From NCBI RefSeq assembly GCF_000935025.1, contig NZ_CP010836.1:4092001-4156000 (forward strand): 64,000 nucleotides of DNA, given 5' to 3'. Position 1 is the first letter of the stretch; every line of letters starts with the position of its first letter. The notes beneath the pieces are model-generated. The model was given only the letters and a program-made list of their open reading frames with translations. It had not been told where the DNA came from and did not search any database. This document shows, in pieces, positions 1 to 12,841 of this stretch. This DNA comes from Sphingomonas hengshuiensis (GTDB taxonomy: Bacteria; Pseudomonadota; Alphaproteobacteria; Sphingomonadales; Sphingomonadaceae). The position numbers and the translations under genes are program-made.

Positions 1-446
1 ACGTTGACCGACCCGAGCGTCGCCTTGACCGTCCCTTGCGCGAACACCGCCTTCGACCAGACGGGGAAGCCCATCTGGGTCAGGTCGCGCACGTCGCGGA
101 CGCCCGCATCGATCACCAGCCCGCGACACCCGCGCGCCATCGCCGAGGTGGCGAGCAGGTCGCCGAAATAGCCGTCCTCGCACGGGCTGGTCGGGGCCAG
201 CACCAATATGTCGCCCGCGCCAAGCTGCTCGATCGCGACATGGACCATCCAATTGTCGCCGGGAGGGGCGGAGATCGTCACCGCCGACCCGGCGATGCGC
301 GCACCCGGATAGATCGGGCGCATATGGCTGGCGAGCAGCCCGGTGCGGCCCTGCGCCTCATGCACCGTCGCGACGCCGGCGGCGGCGAGCCCGTCGATAA
401 CCAAAGCCTCGGCGCGCTGAATGTTGCGGACGACACGACCTGCCAT
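1..446 (-). CDS. ligK: 4-carboxy-4-hydroxy-2-oxoadipate aldolase (partial, 3' end outside window)
   Basis: RraA/HMG-CHA aldolase family enzyme that splits 4-carboxy-4-hydroxy-2-oxoadipate into pyruvate and oxaloacetate, the last step of protocatechuate 4,5-cleavage. The visible 148 residues start [13 protein letters not shown] and include the GDILVLAP and [12 protein letters not shown] segments and the VIDAGVRD segment typical of the metal- and substrate-binding part of this family. An AAGGAGAG ribosome-binding site lies just upstream of the ATG at 446. It is divergent from a LysR regulator and faces the ligJABC operon, as in other sphingomonad lig clusters. The C-terminus lies beyond position 1. 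Assignment rests on sequence resemblance plus context; a generic RraA-like protein is the alternative but unlikely here. Confidence 0.85.
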   Translation of the reverse strand, partial: MAGRVVRNIQRAEALVIDGLAAAGVATVHEAQGRTGLLASHMRPIYPGARIAGSAVTISAPPGDNWMVHVAIEQLGAGDILVLAPTSPCEDGYFGDLLATSAMARGCRGLVIDAGVRDVRDLTQMGFPVWSKAVFAQGTVKATLGSVN

Positions 447-497
447 GCTGCTCTCCTTTTGCGTGGGCCTTGACCGCTCGGGCCTGACCCGCCCAAT

Positions 498-532
498 CCA
501 TATTGCGGAGTAGCGATAAGATTTTGCTATGG
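498..532. promoter_or_regulatory. Candidate LysR operator between ligK and the regulator gene
   Basis: The 96-bp divergent gap holds nested inverted repeats: CCATA (498-502) with TATGG (528-532), and inside them TAGC (511-514) with GCTA (526-529) separated by 11 bases. LysR-type regulators commonly bind interrupted dyads in such divergent promoters. The half-sites are short, so this is only a candidate. Confidence 0.35.
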
Positions 533-542
533 ATAGGACAAG

Positions 543-1748
543 ATGACCGCCCCCTTCGACCTCAATCTGCGCCATCTGCGCGCGCTGTCCGCCGTGGTCG
601 AACAGGGCAGCCTGAGCGCGGCGGCACAGGCGGTCAGCCTGTCGCAGCCCGCGCTGACGCAGGGGCTGCGCAAGCTGGAGCGGCAATTGGGCACCGCGCT
701 GTTCGATCGCCGCTCGGACGGCGTCGCGCCCACCCCCGCGGGGCTGTGCATGGCGCAGCGCAGCGCCAGCGCCTTTGCGCATCTGGCGCACGCCACGCGC
801 GGCGGCGGGCGGGGCACGCGGGGGTTTGCCCGGCCCGAGCAACTGATGACCGCGACGCAGCTCGATGCTTTTCTAAGGCTCGCCGATGCGGGCAGCTTTG
901 CCGCGGCGGCGGCGGCGAGCGGATTGTCGCAGCCCGCGCTCCACCGCGCGGTGCGCGACCTCGAGCAGATTTGCGCGACTCCGCTGGCCGAGCGGCGCGG
1001 GCGCGGCGTCATGCTGACGGCGGCGGGGCGCAAGGTCGCGCGCGGCATCCGGCTGGCGGCGGGCGAGATCGCGGCGGGGATCGTCGAGGCGGGCGACGGC
1101 GCCGATAGCGGGCGGATCGCGATCGGCGCGATGCCGCTGTCGCGCGCGCTGATCCTGCCCCGCGCGATCGCGGCGTTCAGCAGGGGCACGCCGCGCGCGG
1201 TGCTCGACGTGGTCGAGGGGTCGTGGCGCGAACTGGTCGAGCCGCTGTACGACGGCGTTATCGACCTGATGATCGGCGCGTTGCGCGACGAGGCGCCGCC
1301 GGGGCTGGAGCAGCGCGCGCTGTTCGACGATCGGCTGACGGTGATCGGGCGCAGCGGGCATCCGCTTGCCGGCGTCGCGGACCCGGGGCTCGATGCGCTG
1401 GCGCAGCATGGCTGGATCGTCGGTTCGGCGGGCACGCCGCTGCGCGCGCAATGGGAGGCGATGTTCGCGAGGCAACCGCTGCCGCCGGCGCCGATCGAAT
1501 GCGGATCGGTGATGGTGATTCGCGGCGTGCTGCGCGACAGCGACCTGCTGACGCTCTTGTCGCCCGATCAGGTTTCGCTGGAAATCGACAGCGGGATGCT
1601 GGCGGCGATCGGGCGTCCGCTGGCGCATGGCGTGCGCACGATCGGCATCACCACGCGCGCCGGATGGCGCCCCACGGCGGCGGCGGCACGGCTCATCGCG
1701 CTGATCGAGGCGGCAGCGGACAGAGGCAGAGTTCAGGAAATCCAATAG
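543..1748 (+). CDS. LysR-family regulator with two N-terminal HTH domains (LigR-like)
   Basis: Transcriptional regulator of 401 residues, about 100 longer than a usual LysR protein. Residues 5-70 form one winged HTH ([20 protein letters not shown], then [13 protein letters not shown]) and residues 102-165 a second ([17 protein letters not shown], then [13 protein letters not shown]). The remaining 230 residues look like the periplasmic-binding-protein fold effector domain. Position between ligK and the ligJABC operon suggests it controls protocatechuate 4,5-cleavage genes, as LigR does in Sphingobium. The ATG at 543 follows a weak AGGAC site. Tandem HTH LysR proteins exist in aromatic catabolism clusters, but what the extra domain does here is not shown by sequence. 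Confidence 0.85.
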   Translation: MTAPFDLNLRHLRALSAVVEQGSLSAAAQAVSLSQPALTQGLRKLERQLGTALFDRRSDGVAPTPAGLCMAQRSASAFAHLAHATRGGGRGTRGFARPEQLMTATQLDAFLRLADAGSFAAAAAASGLSQPALHRAVRDLEQICATPLAERRGRGVMLTAAGRKVARGIRLAAGEIAAGIVEAGDGADSGRIAIGAMPLSRALILPRAIAAFSRGTPRAVLDVVEGSWRELVEPLYDGVIDLMIGALRDEAPPGLEQRALFDDRLTVIGRSGHPLAGVADPGLDALAQHGWIVGSAGTPLRAQWEAMFARQPLPPAPIECGSVMVIRGVLRDSDLLTLLSPDQVSLEIDSGMLAAIGRPLAHGVRTIGITTRAGWRPTAAAARLIALIEAAADRGRVQEIQ

Positions 1749-1804
1749 GGTTCACAGCAATTGGATTGGCGGCGCGAGGGCGGCGCGGCCTAGTCCCGCT
1801 GCCA

Positions 1805-2650
1805 ATGAGAAGCGAAAACGCCTTCATCGGATTCGGAGAGGCCGGCATGGCATTCGCGGCAGCCGCCGCGCGTGGCTATGACCGCAAGGCCGATGCCGCC
1901 AAGCGCGCCGATTTCGAAACCCATGACGTCCGCGCCGAGGACAGCGCCGAAGCCGCGATCACCGGCGCCGCCGCGATCTTCTGCCTCGTCACCGCCGACC
2001 AGGCGCTGGAGGCCGCGCGCAGCGGCGCCGCCTATCTGGCCCCCGGCGCGTGCTGGCTCGACATGAACAGCGTGGCCCCCGATACCAAGCGCGCCGCGCG
2101 CGACGCGATCGAGGCGGCGGGCGCGCGCTATATCGACGTTGCGGTAATGGCGCCGGTCGATCCCGCCGGGCTGGCGGTGCCCCTGTTGGTCAGCGGCCCG
2201 CATGCCGAAGCGGGCGCGGCGATCCTCAGCGAAGCCGGTTTCACCCGCGTCCGCATCGTCGCGGGCGATGTCGGCGCGGCCTCGTCGATCAAGATGATCC
2301 GATCGGTGATGGTCAAGGGGATCGAGGCGCTGTCCGCCGAATGCGCGCTCGCCGCGCACGCCGCCGGGGTGGAGGCCGAAGTCATCGCCTCGCTCGACGC
2401 GAGCTGGCCGGGCGCCGATTGGGCGCGGCGGTTCGACTATAATCTCGACCGCATGATCGTCCACGGCACGCGCCGCGCCGCCGAAATGGACGAAGTGACC
2501 AAGACCCTCGACGCGCTCGGCACCGGCAGCGCGATGACGCGCGGCACCGTCGCGCGCCAGCGGGCGATCGGCGCGCTGGGCGTCGCTCCGCCCGACGGCC
2601 TCGCCGCCAAGGTCGACACCATCCTGAACCGGAAGGCGAAAGCCGCATGA
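1805..2650 (+). CDS. NAD(P)-binding dehydrogenase, 6-phosphogluconate-dehydrogenase-like with DUF1932
   Basis: Predicted NAD(P)-dependent 3-hydroxyacid-dehydrogenase-type oxidoreductase of 281 residues. The start FIGFGEAG is a Rossmann nucleotide-binding loop; the conserved SIKMIRSVMVKG segment matches the catalytic-lysine helix (GxxxK-like) of beta-hydroxyacid dehydrogenases, and the C-terminal 75 residues look like the DUF1932 domain (RRAAEMDEVTKTLDALG). The ATG at 1805 directly precedes the Rossmann loop; the longer reading frame upstream is just the shadow of the LysR gene. It overlaps ligJ by ATGA, so it is translated with the lig operon. Its substrate is unknown: no established step of the 4,5-cleavage route needs it. 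Confidence 0.8.
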   Translation: MRSENAFIGFGEAGMAFAAAAARGYDRKADAAKRADFETHDVRAEDSAEAAITGAAAIFCLVTADQALEAARSGAAYLAPGACWLDMNSVAPDTKRAARDAIEAAGARYIDVAVMAPVDPAGLAVPLLVSGPHAEAGAAILSEAGFTRVRIVAGDVGAASSIKMIRSVMVKGIEALSAECALAAHAAGVEAEVIASLDASWPGADWARRFDYNLDRMIVHGTRRAAEMDEVTKTLDALGTGSAMTRGTVARQRAIGALGVAPPDGLAAKVDTILNRKAKAA

Positions 2651-3672
2651 CGATGATCATCGATTGCCACGGCCATTATACGACTGCCCCGCCCCAGCAC
2701 GACGCCTGGCGCGAGGCACAAAAGGCGGCGTTCAAGAGCGGCGAGACGCCCCCGCCGTATCCGGCCATTTCGGACGACGAGATCCGCGAGACGATCGAGA
2801 AGAACCAGCTCAAGCTCCTCAAGGAGCGCGGCGCGGACATGACGATCTTCTCGCCGCGCGCCTCCACCATGGGGCCGCATATCGGCGACGAGAGCGTGGC
2901 GACCGCATGGGCGCGCGCGTCGAACGACCTGATCGCGCGCGTCGTCGATCTCTATCCCGAGACCTTTGTCGGCGTGTGCATGTTGCCGCAAAGCCCCAAG
3001 GCGGACCTGCAAGGGTCGATCGCCGAGCTGGAGCGCTGTGTCCTCGAACGCGGCTTTATCGGGTGCAACCTCAATCCCGATCCGGGCGGCGGCCATTTCG
3101 CGCATCCGCCGCTGACCGATCGCTTCTGGTACCCCTTTTACGAGAAGATGGTCGAGCTGGACGTGCCGGCGATGATCCATGTCTCGGGTAGCTGCAACCC
3201 GGCGATGCACGCGACCGGCGCCTATTATATCGCCGCCGACACGATCGCGTTCATGCAGCTGCTCCAGGGCGACCTGTTCCGCGATTTTCCCACGCTGCGC
3301 ATGATCATCCCGCATGGCGGCGGCGCGGTGCCCTATCATTGGGGCCGGTATCGCGGGCTGGCGGACATGCTCAAGCAGCCCGACCTGTCGACGCATCTGA
3401 TGAACAACGTCTATTTCGATACCTGCGTCTATCACCAGCCGGGCATCAACCTGCTCACCGACGTGATCGATACCAAGAACATCCTGTTCGGCAGCGAGAT
3501 GGTCGGCGCGGTGCGCGGTATCGATCCGACCACGGGTTTCTATTTCGACGACACCAAACGCTATGTCGACGCGCTCGACATCGCGGACGGCGACAAGCAC
3601 GCGATCTTCGAGGGCAATGCCCGCCGCGTGTTCCCCCGGCTCGACGCCAAGTTGAAGGCGCGCGGGCTGTGA
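2647..3672 (+). CDS. ligJ: 4-oxalomesaconate hydratase
   Basis: Amidohydrolase-superfamily hydratase converting 4-oxalomesaconate to 4-carboxy-4-hydroxy-2-oxoadipate. The 341 residues equal the known LigJ length. Metal-binding motifs are visible: DCHGHY at residues 5-10, HVSG near 177 and IIPHGGGAVPYHWGRY near 220, which carries the catalytic histidine region, then FGSEMVG near 282. The ATG at 2647 overlaps the stop of the preceding dehydrogenase gene; a second in-frame ATG lies two codons later. It sits directly upstream of ligAB. Confidence 0.92.
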   Translation: MTMIIDCHGHYTTAPPQHDAWREAQKAAFKSGETPPPYPAISDDEIRETIEKNQLKLLKERGADMTIFSPRASTMGPHIGDESVATAWARASNDLIARVVDLYPETFVGVCMLPQSPKADLQGSIAELERCVLERGFIGCNLNPDPGGGHFAHPPLTDRFWYPFYEKMVELDVPAMIHVSGSCNPAMHATGAYYIAADTIAFMQLLQGDLFRDFPTLRMIIPHGGGAVPYHWGRYRGLADMLKQPDLSTHLMNNVYFDTCVYHQPGINLLTDVIDTKNILFGSEMVGAVRGIDPTTGFYFDDTKRYVDALDIADGDKHAIFEGNARRVFPRLDAKLKARGL

Positions 3673-3718
3673 CGCGGCTGCACATCCTCCCGTGCCGCCC
3701 AACCAGCGAGGCCATTGC

Positions 3719-4968
<1,250 letters not shown>

Positions 4969-4987
4969 GCCCATTCCCTCACCCAAA

Positions 4988-5008
4988 CCCTCCCGATTCG
5001 CGGGAGGG
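4988..5008. repeat. REP-like GC hairpin between ligB and ligC
   Basis: CCCTCCCG (4988-4995) and CGGGAGGG (5001-5008) form a perfect 8-bp stem with loop ATTCG. The right arm runs into the GGAGGGAGGAG ribosome-binding site of ligC, so a folded mRNA could limit ligC initiation. The flanking sequence resembles the dispersed extragenic palindromes also seen at 24381-24467. Confidence 0.6.
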
Positions 5009-5020
5009 AGGAGACCTAGT

Positions 5021-8470
<3,450 letters not shown>

Positions 8471-8474
<4 letters not shown>

Positions 8475-9184
8475 GCGCGTTCGACCGGCAGCGTGAATTG
8501 ATAGCCACCGCCGCGCACGGTCTTCAGCAATGCCTCGCCCCCGGCGCCGGCCAGCTTGCGGCGCAATCGTCCGAGCTGGACGTCGACGGCGCGGTCGAAC
8601 GGCCCCGCGCTGCGCCCGCGCGTCCAGTCGAGCAGCTGGTCGCGGTTCAGCACGCGCTGCGGATGGGTGACGAAGCAATGGAGCATGTCGAATTCGCCGG
8701 CGGTGAGATCGACTTCCCGGCCATCGGGCGCCGTAATCGACCGCGCGCCGACATCCAGCGTCCAGCCGCCGAAGCGATAGCGTTCGACAGGCGTCGGCGC
8801 CGCCACCCGATGCTGGCCGCGCGTCCGCCGCAGGATCGCCCGCACCCGCGCGACCAGCTCGCGCGGGTTGAACGGCTTGGGCAGATAATCGTCGGCACCG
8901 ATCTCCAGCCCGACGATCCGGTCGATATCGTCGCCCTTCGCCGTCACCATCAGCACCGGCACGTCGCCCGCCGCGCGCAGCCGCCGGCACAGCGATAGCC
9001 CGTCCTCGCCCGGCAGCATCACGTCGAGCACCGCGAGGTCGACGCGGCGGCGTGCGTTGAGCTGGTCGAACTCGGCGGTGGTGCGACAGCCGACCGCCTC
9101 GAACCCCTCGCGGCTGAGCAGGTCGACGACCAGCGCGCGGATTTCGCGATCATCCTCCACCACGGCGATGCAACTGGTTTCCAT
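8471..9184 (-). CDS. OmpR-family response regulator
   Basis: 237-residue regulator: receiver domain with acidic pair EDD at 10-12, phospho-Asp in LAVLDVMLPGEDG near 54 and the conserved Lys in DDYLPKPFNPREL; then a C-terminal winged-helix DNA-binding domain (VDLTAGEFDMLHCFVTHP, DRAVDVQLGRLRRKL, TVRGGGYQF). First gene of the pair with the kinase. Three GTTAC-like repeats at one-turn spacing lie in its upstream gap and are a plausible binding site. Confidence 0.93.
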
Positions 9185-9236
9185 AGGCGTATCGATAGCG
9201 CGGCTTCGGGACGGCGGGAACGGCGCGGCGCCGCGC

Positions 9237-9261
9237 GTTACACTCTGTTACGCTTCGTCAC
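9237..9261. promoter_or_regulatory. Triple GTTAC-type direct repeat, candidate response-regulator site
   Basis: GTTAC (9237-9241), GTTAC (9247-9251) and GTCAC (9257-9261) recur at exact 10-bp steps in the divergent gap between the response regulator and the secreted-protein gene. OmpR-family regulators bind head-to-tail on such repeats, so this is a candidate operator for self-regulation and for the gene at 9344. Confidence 0.5.
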
Positions 9262-9343
9262 CACAGCGTCGTCGGGCACTTACCGCGAGGCCGCATAAAC
9301 CCCTCAGCAATGGCGCGACCGTTGCGGGTAAAGGAGTTTAGCC

Positions 9344-9826
9344 ATGTACAAGACCCTATTGAGCCTCGCCGCGCTCGCCGCCGGGCTTGCCGCCACAGCG
9401 ATCCCCGCCGAGGCGCAGGTCCGCCGCGGCCATGTCGTCAGCGTCCAGGGCGCACGCGGCCACGGCGGCACCCAATGGCGCTCGGCATCGCGCCAGCGCG
9501 GATCGGCGACGATCACGCGCGGCGCCCAGACCAATAGCGGTCGGGGCTATCAGGCATCGCGCAGCCGCAGCTACGGCCCCGGCCATTATGAAGCGGACCG
9601 CAGCGTCCAGGCCAATAACGGTCGCGGCGCCGCCACGTCGCGCGACGCAAGCTGGGGCAATGGCGCCTATAACGGCGCGCGCACCACGACGCTGAACAAC
9701 GGCAAGAGCGTCGCCCGCACCACCAGCGCCGTCAACAATGGCGACGGCACCGCCAGCTATTCGAGCAGCGTGACCGGCCCCAAGGGCGGCACGCGGACGG
9801 TCAGCGGCACCGTTCCCCGCCCCTGA
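9344..9826 (+). CDS. Secreted Gly/Ser/Asn-rich protein of unknown function
   Basis: 160 residues with a clear signal peptide (MYKTLLSLAALAAGLAATAI, cleavage after AEAQ region at about residue 25). The mature part is rich in Gly, Ser, Arg, Thr and Asn with repeating NNGRG/NNGKS/NNGDG units, and looks like a low-complexity exported protein. AAAGGAG precedes the ATG with good spacing. It lies downstream of the GTTAC repeats, divergent from the two-component system. I do not recognise a function. Confidence 0.7.
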   Translation: MYKTLLSLAALAAGLAATAIPAEAQVRRGHVVSVQGARGHGGTQWRSASRQRGSATITRGAQTNSGRGYQASRSRSYGPGHYEADRSVQANNGRGAATSRDASWGNGAYNGARTTTLNNGKSVARTTSAVNNGDGTASYSSSVTGPKGGTRTVSGTVPRP

Positions 9827-9892
9827 TCGCCCCCGCGCGGGCGCGCCTTGCCCCCCGGCGCGCCCGCATTCTCGCACCCAAAGGACCCATTG

Positions 9893-10315
9893 ATGCGCAA
9901 CTTCCTGATCGCCGCAGCCCTGCTGACCGCCACCCCGGCGCTTGCCCAGATGCAGCGCGACCCCGGCGCGATGCTCGCGGGCGCCGACGGCAATGGCGAC
10001 GGCATGATCACCCGCGCCGAATTCGTGCAATCGCGCGCGGCCCGGTTCGAAAAGGCCGATCGCAACAAGGACGGCGCCCTCAGCCGCGACGATTTCAAGC
10101 GGCTGGCGCGCTTTCGCCCCGAAGCAGCCGAACGGCTCAACGCGCTGATCGACGAGCTGGACACCAATGGCGACGGGCGCGTCACCCGCGACGAGATGGC
10201 CCGCGCACCGACGCCGATCTTCGACCGCGCCGACACCAATGGCGACGGCACGATCGACCGCGCCGAACTCGCGGCGTTCAAGGCGCAGGCCGCCGCGCGC
10301 AAGCAGCAGCGCTGA
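9893..10315 (+). CDS. Secreted EF-hand calcium-binding protein
   Basis: 140 residues: signal peptide (MRNFLIAAALLTATPALAQ) followed by four EF-hand loops: DGNGDGMITRAEF, DRNKDGALSRDDF, DTNGDGRVTRDEM and DTNGDGTIDRAEL. Probably binds calcium in the periplasm; partner unknown. The start at 9893 begins the signal peptide and has an AAAGGA site; an upstream in-frame ATG at 9848 would put a Pro-rich tail before the signal and is rejected. Confidence 0.85.
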   Translation: MRNFLIAAALLTATPALAQMQRDPGAMLAGADGNGDGMITRAEFVQSRAARFEKADRNKDGALSRDDFKRLARFRPEAAERLNALIDELDTNGDGRVTRDEMARAPTPIFDRADTNGDGTIDRAELAAFKAQAAARKQQR

Positions 10316-10322
10316 GGACGCG

Positions 10323-11228
10323 ATGGCGCTCTTCCGAGCCGCGCTGGCGCTCGCCTGCCTCGCGGTCTGGCCCGCCTCCGCGCAGACGATCTGCGAGGCG
10401 AAGTGGCGCGACACGGCGCGCGACCGGATCGTGCCCGTCCGCATCCGGATGCCCGCCGGCACCGCCCGTGTCCCGCTGATCCTGTTCAGCCACGGCCTTG
10501 GCGGCAGCCTTGATGCCGGGACGCTCTGGGCGCGGGCATGGGCGGAGGATGGCAATGCGGTGATCCATCTCCAGCACCCCGGCAGCGACAGCGGCATACT
10601 GGGCGGCGGGCGGCTGCGCCAGGCAATGTCCGCCGAACAGCTCCGCGCCCGTGCGCTCGACGTGTCGTTCGTGCTCAACCAGGTCGCGCGGCAGCCGCGC
10701 GAGGGCGCCTGCGACCTCACGCGGCTCGACCTGCGCCGCATCGGCATGGCCGGGCACAGCTTCGGCGCGCAGACCAGCCTTGTGGTCGCCGGGCAGGCCA
10801 CGCCGTTTGCACAGGAGACGCTCGCCGACCGCCGGGTGACCGCCGCGGTCGCGCTCAGCCCGCAACCCTCGATGGCGCTGCCCGACGCGGCGGCGTTTGG
10901 CGGTATCAATATCCCCTTCCTGTCGATCACCGGCACCGAGGATGCGCTGCCCTGGCTCAACCGGGTGACACCGAAGGACCGCGAACGCCCGTTCCGCGCG
11001 ATGGCACCGGGCGACAAATATCTGCTCGTGCTGGCGGGCGCCAATCACGGCGTGTTCAGCGGCCAGGACCGGCCCGGCGTCGCCGCGACGCCGCATATGC
11101 GCGACGCGGTGGTACGCGCCACCATTTTGTTCTGGCGCGCGACGCTGCGCGGCGATGCCGCTGCCCGCGCCAAGCTCGCGCAGTTCGGAGACACCCTGCC
11201 CGCAGAGGATCGTTTCGAGCGTCGCTGA
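10323..11228 (+). CDS. Secreted alpha/beta hydrolase (platelet-activating-factor acetylhydrolase/dienelactone hydrolase-like)
   Basis: 301 residues with signal peptide (ALALACLAVWPASAQ). The alpha/beta-hydrolase fold is indicated by LILFSHGLGG (oxyanion strand), the nucleophile elbow GMAGHSFGAQT (Ser in GHSFG), the acid region SITGTEDALPW and the catalytic His in AGANHGVFSG. Starts 8 bases after the EF-hand gene stop, with GAGGACG as a possible ribosome-binding site, so the two are probably cotranscribed. Natural ester substrate unknown. Confidence 0.78.
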   Translation: MALFRAALALACLAVWPASAQTICEAKWRDTARDRIVPVRIRMPAGTARVPLILFSHGLGGSLDAGTLWARAWAEDGNAVIHLQHPGSDSGILGGGRLRQAMSAEQLRARALDVSFVLNQVARQPREGACDLTRLDLRRIGMAGHSFGAQTSLVVAGQATPFAQETLADRRVTAAVALSPQPSMALPDAAAFGGINIPFLSITGTEDALPWLNRVTPKDRERPFRAMAPGDKYLLVLAGANHGVFSGQDRPGVAATPHMRDAVVRATILFWRATLRGDAAARAKLAQFGDTLPAEDRFERR

Positions 11229-11296
11229 AGGTTCGCGCCCGCCGCACGCCATGCTAGGGGGGCCGCCTTCCGCGACTGACACGAAGGACCCTCGCT

Positions 11297-12313
11297 TTGA
11301 CTCCCATGGCTGAACGCACGCTTGGCACCCTTCCGGTTTCGGCGATCGGGCTGGGCTGCATGAACCTGAGCCACGCCTATGGCGAAACCCCGGCCCCCGA
11401 AGATGCGGCGCGGCTGCTCAACCGCGCGCTCGACCTGGGGGTGACCCTGCTCGATACCGCCGCGCTCTATGGCGGCGGCGCGAACGAGCGGTTGCTGGGC
11501 GAGGCGGTGAGGCATCGTCGAGACAGCTTCGTGCTGGCGAGCAAATGCGTGCTCGACCTGGCCGATGGCAAGCGGATCCTCGACGGATCCCCGGCGGCGA
11601 TCGCGCGCTCGCTGGACGGCGCGCTGGCGCGGCTGCGGACCGACCATATCGACCTTTATTATCTCCACCGGCTCGACCCGAACGTGCCGATCGAGGAGTC
11701 GGTCGGCGCGCTGGCGCGGGCGCGCGAGGCGGGCAAGATCGGCGCGATCGGGCTCAGCGAAATGTCCGCCGCGACGATCGAGCGCGCGCATGCCGTCCAC
11801 CCGATCGCAGCGGTGCAGAGCGAATATTCGCCGATGGTGCGCAACCCGGAGGTCGCGGTGCTCGACACCTGCCGCCGGCTCGGTATCGGCTTCGTCGCGT
11901 TTTCGCCGGTCGCGCGCGGGATGCTGGCGGGGGCAGTGCGCGCGGCGGACTATGTCGCGGGCGACATAAGGCTGGCGATGCCGCGCTTCGTCGAGCCCAA
12001 TCTCGCGCACAATCTGCGCGCAGTCGCGGCGTTCGAGGCGCTGGCGGACGAGATCGGCTGCACCCCGGGGCAGTTGTCGCTCGGCTGGGTGCTGGCGCAG
12101 GGCGATACGGTCGTGCCGATCCCCGGCACGCGCAGCATCGCGCATCTGGAGGAGAATCTGGGTGCCGCCGGGCTGGTGCTCGATCCCGATATGATCACGC
12201 GGATAAACGCGATCTTCGCCCCCGGCGCGATTCGCGGCGCGCGCTATCCGGCGGGCGCGCAGGCGCAGGTCGGCACCGAATTGCTGCCCGATGAGGAGCT
12301 TGCGGCGGGGTAA
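11297..12313 (+). CDS. Aldo/keto reductase
   Basis: NADPH-dependent reductase of the AKR superfamily (338 residues). TIM-barrel landmarks: LGCMNLSHAYG, LLDTAALYGGGANERLLGEA (catalytic Asp and Tyr), VLASKC (catalytic Lys), DHIDLYYLHRLDP (catalytic His) and the C-terminal cofactor motif IPGTRSIAHLEENLGA. The TTG at 11297 has a better placed GAAGGA site than the in-frame ATG at 11306; either is possible. Substrate unknown. Confidence 0.88.
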   Translation: MTPMAERTLGTLPVSAIGLGCMNLSHAYGETPAPEDAARLLNRALDLGVTLLDTAALYGGGANERLLGEAVRHRRDSFVLASKCVLDLADGKRILDGSPAAIARSLDGALARLRTDHIDLYYLHRLDPNVPIEESVGALARAREAGKIGAIGLSEMSAATIERAHAVHPIAAVQSEYSPMVRNPEVAVLDTCRRLGIGFVAFSPVARGMLAGAVRAADYVAGDIRLAMPRFVEPNLAHNLRAVAAFEALADEIGCTPGQLSLGWVLAQGDTVVPIPGTRSIAHLEENLGAAGLVLDPDMITRINAIFAPGAIRGARYPAGAQAQVGTELLPDEELAAG

Positions 12314-12331
12314 ACCGCCGCGAGCAACCGA

Positions 12332-12841
12332 TCAGCGCGCCCGGTAGAAGTGGATCCGCACCGCCGGGCCGCCATCGGGCGCGGTGGCGCCCTCCAGCGT
12401 GCCGATGAACGCGGCCTGCGAGAGCCAGCCATATTTGCCGATCGGCGCCTCGAACCGCGGCTGGGTCCGCGCGGAAAACGGCTTGCCGGGTGCGGGGGGA
12501 CAGAGCGCGCCGGTGTTGACGACGTTGATGATCACCCCGTCATCGGTCTTGAGCATATAGTCCGCCTTGACGTCGGTGCAGCCATCGGCGCGCTTGAGCT
12601 GCCAGTCCCAGCCACCGGGCAGGATCACGCCCTTGATCCCCGGCCCTTCGAAGGTGCCGCCGGTGATCGGGATGATGTTGCGTTCGCCATAGGGCGTCGC
12701 CCCCGGCGCGACGGAGGCGCCCAGCGTCACCAGTTCGGAAAAGACATGCTCCAGCACGGGCGCCGGCGGCGGCGCGGGTGCCTGAGCCTGAGCGTGCGCC
12801 GCCCCTGCCCAGAGCAGCGCAGCCACCGCCGGCGCGCGCAT
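12332..12841 (-). CDS. Exported DUF3237 family protein
   Basis: 169 residues with signal peptide (MRAPAVAALLWAGAAHAQAQ) and a DUF3237-like domain: FSELVTLGASVAPG, RNIIPITGGTFEGPGIKGVILPGGWDWQL and the C-terminal WLSQAAFIGTLEG. The domain forms a small beta-barrel of unknown role. The ATG overlaps the stop of the upstream methyltransferase-like gene (TAATG), so the two are cotranslated. A longer frame upstream lacks family resemblance. Confidence 0.8.
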   Translation of the reverse strand: MRAPAVAALLWAGAAHAQAQAPAPPPAPVLEHVFSELVTLGASVAPGATPYGERNIIPITGGTFEGPGIKGVILPGGWDWQLKRADGCTDVKADYMLKTDDGVIINVVNTGALCPPAPGKPFSARTQPRFEAPIGKYGWLSQAAFIGTLEGATAPDGGPAVRIHFYRAR

